64,000 nt of DNA from Prochlorococcus sp. scB245a_519A13 (GTDB lineage Bacteria > Cyanobacteriota > Cyanobacteriia > PCC-6307 > Cyanobiaceae). The stretch is from assembly GCA_000634415.1 (NCBI GenBank), contig JFNH01000118.1, positions 62,001 to 126,000 of the forward strand, in the 5' to 3' direction. Positions 7,707-16,753 of the stretch are shown in pieces. Each line of letters opens with the position of its first letter. Position 1 is the stretch's first letter. The notes beneath the pieces are model-generated. The model was not told the DNA's origin, did not search any database, and was given only the letters and a program-made list of their open reading frames with translations. The position numbers and the translations under genes were made by a program.

Positions 7707-8093
7707 TCATGAAAAAAAATCTAATGGCAAAGGTCCAAAAGTATTAGATTCTTCTGCATCTTCATCATATTGGCAAGTTATTAAAATTCCTTCTCCCAGA
7801 CCATTCTCAGATCTAACAAAAACATTACCAGTTTTTTGGTTGCCTTTTAAAAAAACATATCCATCAGCATGAAGCGAATCTAAATTACCAAATTTTATTG
7901 AGGAATATTTATTAGAAATTGATTTCAGTGCTTCAATAGCTTTGGTATCAGAAGCTGCCATTATTCCTATTGTTATCCAATCGGCATTATAAATATTAGT
8001 TTCTAATTCTATTAATAGTTTTTTTTCTTGACTACTGCTTAAATGAGGAGCAGTTCTAAGACTGTTTAAATCAGCTAATTTATTTATTTCCAT
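7707..8093 (-). CDS. DUF1824 family protein
   Basis: This 128-residue soluble protein has the pattern of the cyanobacterial DUF1824 family: an N-terminal LRTAPHLSSSQEKKLL helix, a WITIGIMAAS strand, and the C-terminal motif EGILITCQYDEDAEESNTFGPLPLDFF. The biochemical role is unknown. It lies 27 bases after the MIF-like gene on the same strand, in a likely operon 56-aa ORF / MIF / DUF1824. Confidence 0.8.
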   Translation of the reverse strand: MEINKLADLNSLRTAPHLSSSQEKKLLIELETNIYNADWITIGIMAASDTKAIEALKSISNKYSSIKFGNLDSLHADGYVFLKGNQKTGNVFVRSENGLGEGILITCQYDEDAEESNTFGPLPLDFFS

Positions 8094-8120
8094 TAAATTA
8101 GTACCTAAAATAATAAATTA

Positions 8121-8453
8121 TTAACCAAAGGTTCTTCCATTCCAAGCCCATAATGAAGCGGGCACATCCTCGAAAGAAATATAAATTTTATCTATTGGAA
8201 TTCCAATTTTTTCATAAACAAAATTAGATATTTGCTTTGCCATCTCTGAAGGATTTAAAGAGCCTATCGACTTAATTTCTAAAAAACAACAAGGTCTTTC
8301 ATCATCAAAATACATTTCTAAATTATCATCTAACTTAGCCATAACAAATCTTTTTGATTTATTTGTTAAAGACGCGACTAATATTGAAATTTCTTCAAGT
8401 AATTTCTTCTTATCCTCTATTTTTGCTGAAGTAGAAACATTAATATAAGGCAT
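8121..8453 (-). CDS. Macrophage migration inhibitory factor/tautomerase family protein
   Basis: The 110-residue protein starts MPYINVSTSA, placing Pro at residue 2, the catalytic N-terminal proline of MIF-type tautomerases once Met is removed. It also has the ERPCCFLEIKSIG strand, the C-terminal SFEDVPASLWAWNGRTFG segment and the usual length. MIF-fold proteins tautomerise phenylpyruvate or dopachrome in vitro; the role in picocyanobacteria is unknown. It starts 2 bases after the stop of a 56-aa ORF, suggesting translational coupling. Confidence 0.85.
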   Translation of the reverse strand: MPYINVSTSAKIEDKKKLLEEISILVASLTNKSKRFVMAKLDDNLEMYFDDERPCCFLEIKSIGSLNPSEMAKQISNFVYEKIGIPIDKIYISFEDVPASLWAWNGRTFG

Positions 8454-8455
8454 AT

Positions 8456-8626
8456 TTATGCAGCTAAATTATCTTTTTGAAAATCATTTTGTAGATTAAA
8501 AGTTTTATTTTTTAAAACTTTTTTTGATGAAAGATATGCCATATCGTATTGACTTATTCCGTTTTTATAGGGATTGAAAAGGGCATTTTTAGATCTACTT
8601 TTTTTGCTCCTTTTGAATTCAATCAT
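8456..8626 (-). CDS. Small basic hypothetical protein, 56 aa (not in the ORF track)
   Basis: Minus-strand ATG at 8626 opens MIEFKRSKKSRSKNALFNPY and closes at TAA 8456-8458, two bases before the MIF gene's ATG. The first 14 residues are strongly basic (two KRS/KKS/RSK runs); the rest is polar with no membrane segment. Ribosome-binding signal is weak. The exact abutment to the MIF gene and frame-intact length support a real leader gene, possibly nucleic-acid binding. I do not recognise a family. Confidence 0.5.
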   Translation of the reverse strand: MIEFKRSKKSRSKNALFNPYKNGISQYDMAYLSSKKVLKNKTFNLQNDFQKDNLAA

Positions 8627-8778
8627 TTTTACAAAATTATTAATTATTAATTTAACTTTTTTTTAATAGATGTCTAGCTTTTTTAAAAATCTTTAATTAA
8701 TTAAATGCAAAATATATTTCTGAATCACAATATGAATAACTATTTATTAAATTTGAATTAGATCACTTAATAATCGTT

Positions 8779-9417
8779 TTGGAAGTTCTAAATAATTATC
8801 AAAGAAAAAAACTTGATGAGAGCAATGATGAAGAATTTTATTCTGACCCAAAATTTGTTTATCATTTAGATGCGAACTTCAGGCAATATCTATCAAATGT
8901 TTATAAAAAAGAAATTTCAGACAATTCAACTGTCCTAGATTTAATGTCCAGCTGGGATAGTTACTTACCTCAAGAGAAAAAATATAAAAAAGTTATTGGG
9001 CATGGATTAAACAAACAAGAACTTGAGAAAAATAAAATTTTTGATACTTATTGGATACAAAATTTCAATTTAAATCAAGAAATTCCTTTAGGTAATGAAA
9101 GTGTTGATTTCTGTTTAATGGTCGCAGCTTGGCAATATTTACAATACCCAGAAAATTTATCTAGAGAAATCGTAAGAATTTTGAGTAATGATGGCAAGTT
9201 TATAATATCTTTTTCAAATAGAGCATTTTGGCATAAGGCTCCCAACATTTGGACTTCATCCACTGAAGAAGAGAGAATTAAATATGTAAGAAAAGTCTTA
9301 ATATCAAACGGATTTAATGAGCCAAGAATAATTAAAAAGTTTAATGAACCAGTCCAAAATATCTTCAATTTTTTTAGTAAAGACCCATTTTATTGCTTGA
9401 TTGCAAGTAAAAAGTAA
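8779..9417 (+). CDS. SAM-dependent methyltransferase-like protein
   Basis: The 212-residue protein has a class I methyltransferase layout: motif I region STVLDLMSSWDSYLP (about 49-64), an acidic/Gly turn around IGHGLN, motif IV-like VDFCLMVAAWQYLQYPENLSREIVRIL, and a post-motif strand GKFIISFSNRAFW. The glycine-rich loop is degenerate (LMSSWDS instead of GxGxG), so SAM binding is likely but not certain. The start is TTG at 8779. The substrate is unknown. It is divergent from the MIF operon, so the shared spacer probably holds promoters for both. Confidence 0.7.
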   Translation: MEVLNNYQRKKLDESNDEEFYSDPKFVYHLDANFRQYLSNVYKKEISDNSTVLDLMSSWDSYLPQEKKYKKVIGHGLNKQELEKNKIFDTYWIQNFNLNQEIPLGNESVDFCLMVAAWQYLQYPENLSREIVRILSNDGKFIISFSNRAFWHKAPNIWTSSTEEERIKYVRKVLISNGFNEPRIIKKFNEPVQNIFNFFSKDPFYCLIASKK

Positions 9418-9513
9418 ATAATACCTTTACTGCATTTCAGATAAAGCTTTGAACAAAGATCTATAGCCATACTTTTAAAGTTTTACTAATATTGGATAGA
9501 TAATATTAAAAAT

Positions 9514-9759
9514 ATGGGCTCTAAAAGAGAAAAATATCCTGAAAAATGCCCTTGGGATCTAGGACCTAATCAACACTTAGCTAAAGAAGAAAACTGGACT
9601 TTAAGATTAGGTGAAGCAAACGTGTGTTTTAGCAAAAACAAATTAGACAATAATTATTTTCATGTAATTAGTAATGAAAATGAAGAACAAATTTTAGCCT
9701 TCAGAGCAAGACTGCTTTATCAAAAACTACTTGATAAAGGATTTAGATTGGTTGAATAA
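9514..9759 (+). CDS. Conserved-looking hypothetical protein, 81 aa
   Basis: A soluble small protein (MGSKREKYPEKCPWDLGPNQ) with two Cys, several Trp, and a C-terminal amphipathic helix (AFRARLLYQKLLDKGFRLVE). Base composition matches the surroundings and the ATG is well placed after the methyltransferase, so it is probably genuine. No family recognised. Its stop lies 5 bases from the stop of the convergent DUF3386 gene. Confidence 0.6.
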   Translation: MGSKREKYPEKCPWDLGPNQHLAKEENWTLRLGEANVCFSKNKLDNNYFHVISNENEEQILAFRARLLYQKLLDKGFRLVE

Positions 9760-9764
9760 AAAAC

Positions 9765-10418
9765 TTATTTCAATAAACTTAAATCCTCGAAAACAAACTT
9801 TTGTATTTCTTCTTCTTGATTTTGGTTTAAATATTTTATTGATCTCGAATTTAAAATCCAATAATCTTTTTTACCTATATTTATAAATTCATCTTTGTAT
9901 TCAATTTTTTGAGAATTTGATTCTAGGGTTTTTGGATTAATTTGTTGACTAGTATATTTCTTACTAAGAAAACCAACTCCAGTATCAAAAAATTCCTCAA
10001 CAAAAATCTCAATAATTGTTCCATGAATTTTTCTATAAACCATATTAATACAATCATCTTTAACCCTATATTTATCTCCTTCATTTCTCCCAGAAACATT
10101 CATTTCAATCCCATTTTCAGAACTTTTAAGTAAATTAAAATTATTTTCTGAATGAACTGAATTAAATTCTCTTTTTACCCTGTGAATACACACTTCAAAC
10201 AATTGAGAAGCAATACTTTTCTTTATGTTTTCTTCATCTATATTTTTAATCTCAGGTTTAAAGTCTTCACCTAATAAGAACTCACCCTCATAAGAATTAT
10301 CTTCAAATAAATAAGTACACTTGCCTTTATAGCCTTTGAAATCAGTATTCCATGTATATCTTTTTTCATAAGCATTTTTAAAAATATCTTTGCAACTCTG
10401 TTCTTTTAAATTTTTCAT
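9765..10418 (-). CDS. DUF3386 family protein
   Basis: The 217-residue product has the family's opening AYEKRYTWNTDFKGYKGKCTY, then beta-rich segments (SYEGEFLLGEDFKPEI), IASQLFEVCIHRVKREF, and a C-terminal DYWILNSRSIKYL strand. DUF3386 proteins occur in cyanobacteria and plastid-bearing eukaryotes and have no assigned function. No signal peptide is visible. It reads toward the 81-aa gene and away from isiB's terminator side. Confidence 0.72.
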   Translation of the reverse strand: MKNLKEQSCKDIFKNAYEKRYTWNTDFKGYKGKCTYLFEDNSYEGEFLLGEDFKPEIKNIDEENIKKSIASQLFEVCIHRVKREFNSVHSENNFNLLKSSENGIEMNVSGRNEGDKYRVKDDCINMVYRKIHGTIIEIFVEEFFDTGVGFLSKKYTSQQINPKTLESNSQKIEYKDEFINIGKKDYWILNSRSIKYLNQNQEEEIQKFVFEDLSLLK

Positions 10419-10522
10419 TATTTTTAAGATTTACAAGCAATCATACAAAAAGGCATCTCTAATTGGGATAGAAAGTTTTAATTTATTAAATTGACTATTT
10501 TTTTAGGTTTTTTGTCAAAAAT

Positions 10523-11047
10523 TTAAGCCAAAGAGGGGATTTCACCTTTAAGCTGAGAAGCCCATGCCTCAAGACGCGAATCGGTCAAATCAGATTCACT
10601 ATCCTCATCAAGAGGTAATCCACAAAAGCTTTCTCCAATAACACTTTTAGACTCATCGAATGTATAAGAGGATTTATCTACGTAACCAACCATTTCGGCA
10701 CCTGCCTTTGTGAAGTAGCTATGAAGTTCTTCCATTGCATCACAATAGTTTTCTGTATATGTGGAAGAGTCTCCTAAACCAAAAATTGCGACTTTTTTTC
10801 CTGATAAACTTAGTTCACCAATATCCTCTAAGATTGAATCCCATGCAGTTCCAGATCTTTCTTCATCGGCACCAGTATTCCAAGTAGGTATCCCGCAGAT
10901 AATTCCATCAAGGCCTTCAAATTCTGAAAGATCATCCACATCGGATACATCTTTAGGTGCTTCTGCTGAAGAGATAAAGTTGTGAAGACGATCTGCTACG
11001 TCTTCGGTTTTTCCAGTTGTAGTTGCGTAATAAATTCCTACAGTCAT
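10523..11047 (-). CDS. isiB: Flavodoxin (long-chain)
   Basis: The 174-residue protein has all FMN sites of a cyanobacterial long-chain flavodoxin: the phosphate loop TTTGKTEDVAD near the N-terminus, the Trp loop IPTWNTGADEE, and the Tyr loop GLGDSSTYTENYCDAM. It replaces ferredoxin as the soluble electron carrier of photosystem I when iron is scarce. The 140-base spacer to the divergent peroxiredoxin-like gene should contain its promoter; I could not identify a convincing Fur box there. Confidence 0.95.
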   Translation of the reverse strand: MTVGIYYATTTGKTEDVADRLHNFISSAEAPKDVSDVDDLSEFEGLDGIICGIPTWNTGADEERSGTAWDSILEDIGELSLSGKKVAIFGLGDSSTYTENYCDAMEELHSYFTKAGAEMVGYVDKSSYTFDESKSVIGESFCGLPLDEDSESDLTDSRLEAWASQLKGEIPSLA

Positions 11048-11187
11048 AACTTCAAAATGTTTACATTAAAATAATAAAATCTAAAAACGTTAAATTAATT
11101 TCTTTAAAAACTTTTTCATGTAAAATTTTATACTAATTAAGGTAAGAAAATTTTTTTGAGAATAATTTATTAAAAATTTAAAAGATC

Positions 11188-11922
11188 GTGACTGACAAAT
11201 TTCAAAATGATATTAAAAATCTTATTGAAGAATTCAACTTTAATGGGTATAAAAAGTTCAAATTAATTATTTTATTTGGTTTATTAGGAGATTTTGATAG
11301 CTTTGAATATGCAATAAATTTAAAAAGTTTTGTCGATAAAAATCAAGATCAAAATTTAGATATTTTTGCAATTGCTATTGGGAACGAAAATGGGAAAGAA
11401 AAATTCTGCAAATTTACTGGCTTTCACAAAGAAAATTTAATAGTTGTTTCTGATAATCAAATCCATAATAATCTAAAAGTCTCAAAAGGATTAGATATTG
11501 GTTTAGGAGGTTGGATTAATATGCTTTTGATGTTATCAGGGATAAATTCTTTTAAAACAATTAAAGAAGTTATTAGAGGTTATACCGGCGACCGAAAAGC
11601 AGAACAAATCTATTCAGAATTTGACAAAATTGATGTTTTAAAATTTTTAAAATTTTCGGGTAATTCTTTTAAAAAGGTTTTCGGGGATGGTTACTTGAGA
11701 CCATTTGAATTAGCAACATTTAGATTAAATAATATGAATGAAATAATTCAAAATTGGAGTGATTATATACTTAATGAAGAATACCTTCCTCAAAGAGGGG
11801 CTTCTTTTCTATTGAATAATAAAAACCAAATTATTTATAAATTTTGCTCAAACGATGTGCTTGGATATTCATCAAACATGAGGGATCCCTTAGGATTTTT
11901 GACTGATTTAATTAAAGAATAG
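11188..11922 (+). CDS. AhpC/TSA-like (peroxiredoxin-like) family protein
   Basis: The 244-residue protein looks like a thioredoxin-fold AhpC/TSA-type relative: an early strand KLIILFGLLGDFDSFEYAINL, a second DIFAIAIGNENGKEKFCKFTG, and a late RGASFLLNNKNQIIYKF strand followed by GYSSNMRDPLGFL. The usual peroxidatic Cys motif (TxxC near the N-terminus) is absent, so peroxidase activity is doubtful. Start is GTG at 11188. It reads away from isiB and is followed 16 bases later by the SemiSWEET gene, likely one transcript. Confidence 0.55.
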   Translation: MTDKFQNDIKNLIEEFNFNGYKKFKLIILFGLLGDFDSFEYAINLKSFVDKNQDQNLDIFAIAIGNENGKEKFCKFTGFHKENLIVVSDNQIHNNLKVSKGLDIGLGGWINMLLMLSGINSFKTIKEVIRGYTGDRKAEQIYSEFDKIDVLKFLKFSGNSFKKVFGDGYLRPFELATFRLNNMNEIIQNWSDYILNEEYLPQRGASFLLNNKNQIIYKFCSNDVLGYSSNMRDPLGFLTDLIKE

Positions 11923-11938
11923 TTTTTAAAATATTTTT

Positions 11939-12196
11939 ATGAATGTAGATATATTTGGATATTTTGCAGCGATTTTAACAACAGCAGCATTTCTACCTCA
12001 ATTAATAAAAACATTAAAAACAAAAAAGGCAGATGATGTTTCTTTGACAACATTAATAATGTTTATTATCGGTGTTCTGTCTTGGATTATTTACGGTTAT
12101 AAAATTTCTTCTACACCAATATTGATAGCAAATTTAATTACCCTGATCTTAAATTTATTGATATTAATCTCTAAAGTATATTTTTCAAAAAACTAA
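11939..12196 (+). CDS. SemiSWEET/MtN3-like PQ-loop sugar transporter
   Basis: This 85-residue protein has three membrane helices with the PQ motif in the first (AAFLPQLIKTLKTKKADDVS), then LTTLIMFIIGVLSWIIYG and a third helix, the exact plan of bacterial SemiSWEETs. These form homodimers that move small sugars or related solutes down a gradient. Length is typical. Substrate cannot be read from sequence. Confidence 0.88.
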   Translation: MNVDIFGYFAAILTTAAFLPQLIKTLKTKKADDVSLTTLIMFIIGVLSWIIYGYKISSTPILIANLITLILNLLILISKVYFSKN

Positions 12197-12279
12197 AATG
12201 TATAAAAATTTTTTTAAATTAATAAACTTTAGATTTATTACTTAAATCTTGATTAAAATAAACAAAAAATTTACTGATC

Positions 12280-12504
12280 TTGAAAACTTCAAAATGCTGG
12301 GTTTGGTTTAAAGGAAGTCTTAACAATGGTGGATATTGGAAAGAAGGCTTTACATGTACCTTTGATGAGAACCCAGGAGTTTTAATAGAAAGTCCTGCTT
12401 ACGTAACTTGTCGGGTTCCTACATGGAGAGTTTTGACTAAAGAACCAGAAAATTTATATAAATCTCCCCTAATTCCTGATAAAGCAATCTGGAAAATAAT
12501 TTAA
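12280..12504 (+). CDS. Hypothetical protein, 74 aa
   Basis: A TTG-start ORF encoding MKTSKCWVWFKGSLNNGGYW..., with three Cys and six Trp, ending IPDKAIWKII. Composition is not that of a shadow frame and its Trp/Pro-rich, compact look suggests a small folded domain. It ends about 50 bases before the AEC permease frame opens. No family recognised. Confidence 0.6.
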   Translation: MKTSKCWVWFKGSLNNGGYWKEGFTCTFDENPGVLIESPAYVTCRVPTWRVLTKEPENLYKSPLIPDKAIWKII

Positions 12505-12574
12505 ATTCTCAATTAATAATAAAAAACTTTTTGACTGCACTACGGCGAGTTAATATTGCTTTAATAAATATTTA

Positions 12575-13504
12575 ATTAATACCATTTACTCTCTTTTTAT
12601 AAATATTATCCCCTTTTTAATCTTTGGTTTTCTTCTTGGGAAAAAGAATCCAAAGATTTCAAAATATATAGCAAGACCTCTAATAAGATTTGGCATCCCA
12701 CTAAGTGTAATGGGTCTCCTATTAAAAGAAGGTATAGATATAAACCTTATTAAAAGTGCATTTTTAGCATTCTCCGTAATTGGATTTTTAATAACTTTAA
12801 TAAATATAATCCCAATATTTAAAAAAAGACTTCCAAATTACACATTGCAGCTTTCAGGCCTAATAGGTAACACATCATTTCTTGGAATACCAATTGCGCT
12901 AGCTCTTCTACCTTCAACAACTATAAATTTCACTATTGGATTTGATTTAGGAACAACACTTTTCGCTTGGATATTTGGACCTTTTTTTCTTCAAGAAAAA
13001 TCAAACAGCATTAACATCCCAAACATCAAAGGACTATTTAATGCATTGATAAATAGCCCTGCATCAAGAGGGATCATCGGTGTACTTCTTGCATATCTTT
13101 TTCAAATAGATGGAATTTTAGGCAATTATCTTTGGATTCCTGCAAGAATAGTTATTGCTTTGGCAATAATAATTGTGGGAACAAGACTTGGAATAATCAC
13201 AAATCAAAATGAGAGGATTTTGGATCTCAATGAAGAAATTAGATTTTCAATTTTATTAAAGTTATTTATTCTTCCTTTTATTATTTTTTTAGTATGTAAA
13301 TTCTTGAGTTTTAACTTCTATCAATCATCTGCAGTAATTCTTCAGGGAGCAACCCCAACAGCAATATCCACAATATTAATGGCAGAGGCTTATGGTGTGA
13401 AACAAAAAATAGCGTCAAAAATTCTTTTTACTACAACCTTAATTTCAATAATTACAATTCCAATATTAAAAATGTTTATGAATTTATTTATTCAAACAAT
13501 TTAA
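12575..13504 (+). CDS. AEC-family permease (auxin efflux carrier type), start codon unusual
   Basis: The ORF track begins at the ATG at 12710 (264 aa), but the same frame is open back to a TAA at 12551 and encodes INTIYSLFINIIPFLIFGFLLGKKNP..., the expected first helix of an AEC permease. With it the protein is about 310 residues and has the usual ten helices; without it one helix is missing. No ATG, GTG or TTG lies in that upstream part, so either ATT (12575 or 12584) is used or the true start was lost by mutation. AEC proteins are secondary carriers, often for carboxylates. Conserved LIGNTSFLGIPIALALLP and GATPTAISTILMAEAYG segments are present. Confidence 0.72.
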   Translation: MNTIYSLFINIIPFLIFGFLLGKKNPKISKYIARPLIRFGIPLSVMGLLLKEGIDINLIKSAFLAFSVIGFLITLINIIPIFKKRLPNYTLQLSGLIGNTSFLGIPIALALLPSTTINFTIGFDLGTTLFAWIFGPFFLQEKSNSINIPNIKGLFNALINSPASRGIIGVLLAYLFQIDGILGNYLWIPARIVIALAIIIVGTRLGIITNQNERILDLNEEIRFSILLKLFILPFIIFLVCKFLSFNFYQSSAVILQGATPTAISTILMAEAYGVKQKIASKILFTTTLISIITIPILKMFMNLFIQTI

Positions 13505-13589
13505 ATAAAAGCCTTTTACAGGCTGCATGATTAATGAATATTGTAAAGATTATATCCTGATAACTAAATAATGTCTTAAGATTTAGTGT

Positions 13590-13841
13590 ATGAAGTCAGC
13601 AAACCCTGAAAATGAATATATCCCTTTAGATCTTAGGATTTCTGTGAGAAGGGATACTTTAAGACTTATCTCAGAGATGGCTCAAGATATGGGAATAAGC
13701 ATTAATGAAGTTTTTAGTTTTTTAGCAGAAGACTCTGTCATCGATCTCGAATTAATGGATGATTTAAATAAAATTGATATCCCAAGCAAGTGCAGCATTG
13801 ATGATTTAAAAAATGCTCTTCTTAAAAAAAGACTTTGTTAA
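13590..13841 (+). CDS. Possible ribbon-helix-helix (CopG-like) small regulator
   Basis: An 83-residue protein with an N-terminal strand-helix-helix pattern: PLDLRISVRRDTLRLISEMA, then QDMGISINEVFSFLAEDSVI. This resembles the DNA-binding beta strand and two helices of RHH/Arc/CopG proteins, with an Arg-rich strand and a Gly turn between helices. The C-terminal part (IPSKCSIDDLKNALLKKR) could be a dimer or partner-binding helix. The DNA target is unknown. The assignment rests on pattern only. Its stop overlaps the stop of the convergent GT39 gene by 4 bases. Confidence 0.55.
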   Translation: MKSANPENEYIPLDLRISVRRDTLRLISEMAQDMGISINEVFSFLAEDSVIDLELMDDLNKIDIPSKCSIDDLKNALLKKRLC

Positions 13842-15643
13842 AATTTTTCAACTTTTCTATTTTTCCAGTCAGGTTTATAACCACTTTTAACTAAAAATCT
13901 CGAATACTTATTTAAATCACTTTTTTGAATTCGCCACAGATTATAAATCCCAAATTTGCCCAATTTTTGATGATTAATATTTGACCATTGCTCTTGGCGG
14001 GTAGAGTATTCATCTATCACGATCAATAGAGATTTGTATTCATAATCGGGTTGATCCTCATAATTCTCTCTCCTATCATTATTAAGCCTTTCTGACAGAT
14101 TAATTAACCCCTCTTCAGTGTTTGGTTCATAAAAAACTATTTGTCTCGCATAATAATGTAATGAAGGTTTTCTTATCCCGATCATTGCTAAAGTTTCCCT
14201 CCCCTCGCGAATATCTAAAATTAATTTTGAAATACTCCTTAAAGGTAATTGCCTTGAAGTATCTGCTAATTTTCTGATTGGCGACATCAAATAAGATTGT
14301 CCAATTAAAAGTAAAATTTGGAGATAAAGAAGAATATTTCTAGATTTTAAAGAAAATAAGATTATTGCAAGAAGGGTAAATGAAGAGAAGAACAATTTAG
14401 CTTTAAAAATAATCCCAGAGCTTATAAGTTCCGATGCAAGACTAGGCATTTCGGGATCATTAATTGAGCTCAACCAAATATTCGAGAAAAAGAATGCTAT
14501 TGATAAGCCAAACAAAATTAAAATATTAAAAATCCAGATAAATAAATAACTTTTATTTATATTTTTTAAACTTATAAAGCTATTACTTGTTAATATTGCC
14601 GCCGCTGGAATTGCTGGCAACCAATAGCTAGGTAGTTTCGTTGCAGAAAGACTAAAGAAGATTAAAACTGAAGTGAACCAACATAGAGAATATGTATAAA
14701 GGGTTTCAGTGACATTGCAACTGTCTTTTGAACTCTTAAAGAAATCCTTAAAACTTTTAAATATCCCATAATACAAAAAAGGAGTAAATGGCAATGAACC
14801 CAATATCATTATGTAAAAAAAGAACCAGAATGGTTCTGCATGATTATTTACGACTGAGGTATATCTTTGAAAATTATGGTAACCAAAAAAATTATCCCAA
14901 AAAGGTTTTCCCTCTTTTAAAAGTTCTAATACGTACCATGGAACACTTATTAGTGTTGTTATTAAAAAACCTTTCTTAGGGTTTATCTTACTGAGCAACG
15001 TTTTCCAATTCTTTTGACAAAACAAGAAAGACGTAATTGTCAATAATGCCAAAACAAACGCGACAGGTCCCTTAACTAAAATTGCAAAACCTAAAAATAA
15101 CCAAGCTGAAATGCATTTATCATTATTTTCACTTGCCATTCTTCTCCAAAACAAAAGTAGGCTAATCCCTAAGGTTCCAGTTAAAAGGGCATCACTCACG
15201 GCAGTTCTACTCCAAATAATTATTAATGGAGAAAGTGCAAAGCCTAATGATGCAACTATTGAAGTAAGGTATTGCCTATCACTCTTCTGTGGCCAACAAA
15301 TCAGCGTATCACCAATCATCAACATTAAAAATAATGAAGCCAAAGCTGAAGGGAGTCTTGCTGAGAGAGTCCCGAAACTATCCCAAATTTCGTTCTTCGG
15401 TAATGAGTAAAAAAAACCCATTAGCCAATATATCAGTGGAGGCTTATCAAAACGGAATATTCCATTGACTTTTGGAGTTAACCAATCACCTGATTCACTC
15501 ATTGCCCGTGCTGCAGCGGCAAATAAAGGGGGTGTTTCATCCACCAATCCTGTAGTGCCTAAACCTAAGATAAATATAATGATCCCACAAACTAAAACTA
15601 TCAATAAGGTTATGAGCCTTTTTTTTGAGTTAAGAAGAATCAT
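13838..15643 (-). CDS. GT39-type membrane glycosyltransferase (ArnT/PMT-like)
   Basis: The 601-residue polytopic protein has the catalytic N-terminal region of ArnT/dolichyl-phosphate-mannose-type transferases: LGTTGLVDETPPLFAAAARAM with the acidic DE pair, then SGDWLTPKVNGIFRFDKPPLIYW. About twelve helices are followed by a C-terminal extramembrane domain. Such enzymes move a sugar from a polyprenyl-phosphate donor to lipid or protein on the outer face of the membrane. It is followed 6 bases on by a GT4 gene stop on the same strand, so the two glycosyltransferases likely share a transcript. Confidence 0.85.
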   Translation of the reverse strand: MILLNSKKRLITLLIVLVCGIIIFILGLGTTGLVDETPPLFAAAARAMSESGDWLTPKVNGIFRFDKPPLIYWLMGFFYSLPKNEIWDSFGTLSARLPSALASLFLMLMIGDTLICWPQKSDRQYLTSIVASLGFALSPLIIIWSRTAVSDALLTGTLGISLLLFWRRMASENNDKCISAWLFLGFAILVKGPVAFVLALLTITSFLFCQKNWKTLLSKINPKKGFLITTLISVPWYVLELLKEGKPFWDNFFGYHNFQRYTSVVNNHAEPFWFFFYIMILGSLPFTPFLYYGIFKSFKDFFKSSKDSCNVTETLYTYSLCWFTSVLIFFSLSATKLPSYWLPAIPAAAILTSNSFISLKNINKSYLFIWIFNILILFGLSIAFFFSNIWLSSINDPEMPSLASELISSGIIFKAKLFFSSFTLLAIILFSLKSRNILLYLQILLLIGQSYLMSPIRKLADTSRQLPLRSISKLILDIREGRETLAMIGIRKPSLHYYARQIVFYEPNTEEGLINLSERLNNDRRENYEDQPDYEYKSLLIVIDEYSTRQEQWSNINHQKLGKFGIYNLWRIQKSDLNKYSRFLVKSGYKPDWKNRKVEKF

Positions 15644-15649
15644 TTAATA

Positions 15650-16726
15650 TTATTTATATTCATGCATTACCTTATTAAGCCAGTTCACAACCTTGTTAGC
15701 AAATATATCTGCGGAGGCATTTTTTTCTACCCATTCTCTACATTTCTGACGCTTTATATTTTCAATAATCTCTACATAAAAAAGCATATTTTTTTTATCA
15801 TCAGGATCAACAAGGTAACCTGTTTGGCCATGCTGAATAATTTCACTAGGTCCTCCCCTTTTATAGGCTACAACAGGCACCCCACAGGCTAAAGCTTCAA
15901 CAATAACGTTCCCATATGCCTCATTCCATTTCGGAGTATTTAGCAACCCTCTGCATTTACCAAGTTCTTTTTGTAATTCGTCGGTTGATAAAAACCCCAT
16001 CCAATCTATAGCTCCTTGAGGGAATGATTTTTCTATCTTTGAGGCATACATCTCATCTTCTATAAATCCCCAAACTTTTAATTTTTCGCCAAGTTGATTT
16101 GCCACATAAACTGCATCCTCCAAACCTTTCTCCGGAGCCACTCTTCCAACCCATGCCAAGGGGCCCTTAACTGAATCTTGAAAAATATAATTATTTAAAT
16201 TAAACCCATTCCCAATAATTGTTGGTTTTTTTATGAATGGATAATCATTTGCTTGCATTTTTGTATGAAAAGCAAAATTATTTGGATATTTAGCATATAC
16301 CTTAGAGATTAAATTACTAATTACTGAACTTTCAGAACCCATACTAATAATATGTGCAATGGGTATCTCTAAATTTAAAGTCATCCAGATTGGCAACCAA
16401 TCATAGGACATGTTCAACAATACGTCTCCATGTTTAGCGATATCTAATCCCTTTTCAAGCATTCCTGCCAAAAGAGAATTGTCTGGAATACTCACGGGAG
16501 AATTATAATTTTGATGCTGCCAACTAATTTGCTCTTCACCTTCCACAAAATGTAATTTTGCTTTTACATTACTTTCATTTAACTTAGAATTTTTTGGAGC
16601 TACAACCTCAACAGTATGACCTAAAGAAATTAAACCTGAAACTAAAGAATTTAAAGTTAATTCAACTCCACCACCTTTACCACTCCCTAAGAACCCTATT
16701 GGAGTACTAATCAAAACTATTCGCAT
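15650..16726 (-). CDS. GT4-family glycosyltransferase
   Basis: The 358-residue GT-B enzyme has the N-terminal donor/acceptor loop GFLGSGKGGGVELTLNSLV, a middle strand LAWVGRVAPEKGLEDAVYVA (standard GRxxxEKG motif), and the C-terminal NEAYGNVIVEALACGVPVVAYKRGGPSE nucleotide-sugar binding motif with the E-x7-E pattern. It is a retaining sugar transferase acting at the cytoplasmic face. The pairing with a GT39 gene suggests lipid-linked sugar assembly. Acceptor is unknown. Confidence 0.87.
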   Translation of the reverse strand: MRIVLISTPIGFLGSGKGGGVELTLNSLVSGLISLGHTVEVVAPKNSKLNESNVKAKLHFVEGEEQISWQHQNYNSPVSIPDNSLLAGMLEKGLDIAKHGDVLLNMSYDWLPIWMTLNLEIPIAHIISMGSESSVISNLISKVYAKYPNNFAFHTKMQANDYPFIKKPTIIGNGFNLNNYIFQDSVKGPLAWVGRVAPEKGLEDAVYVANQLGEKLKVWGFIEDEMYASKIEKSFPQGAIDWMGFLSTDELQKELGKCRGLLNTPKWNEAYGNVIVEALACGVPVVAYKRGGPSEIIQHGQTGYLVDPDDKKNMLFYVEIIENIKRQKCREWVEKNASADIFANKVVNWLNKVMHEYK

Positions 16727-16753
16727 TATTATACTTTTTCAAAAAGAAACTAA

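Noticed and set aside
11048-11187. Fur box in the isiB promoter
   Set aside because: The spacer is so AT-rich that partial matches to the GATAATGAT-type consensus are expected by chance; none was convincing.
13509-13530. Terminator after the AEC permease
   Set aside because: AGCC-TTTTACA-GGCT is only a 4-bp stem and is followed by GCATGATT, not by a T tract.
15111-15410. 99-aa plus-strand ORF
   Set aside because: Exact antisense shadow of the GT39 gene, with no own signals. The same applies to other antisense track entries such as 7234-7494, 9075-9368, 10761-10985, 30511-30807 and 33741-34316.
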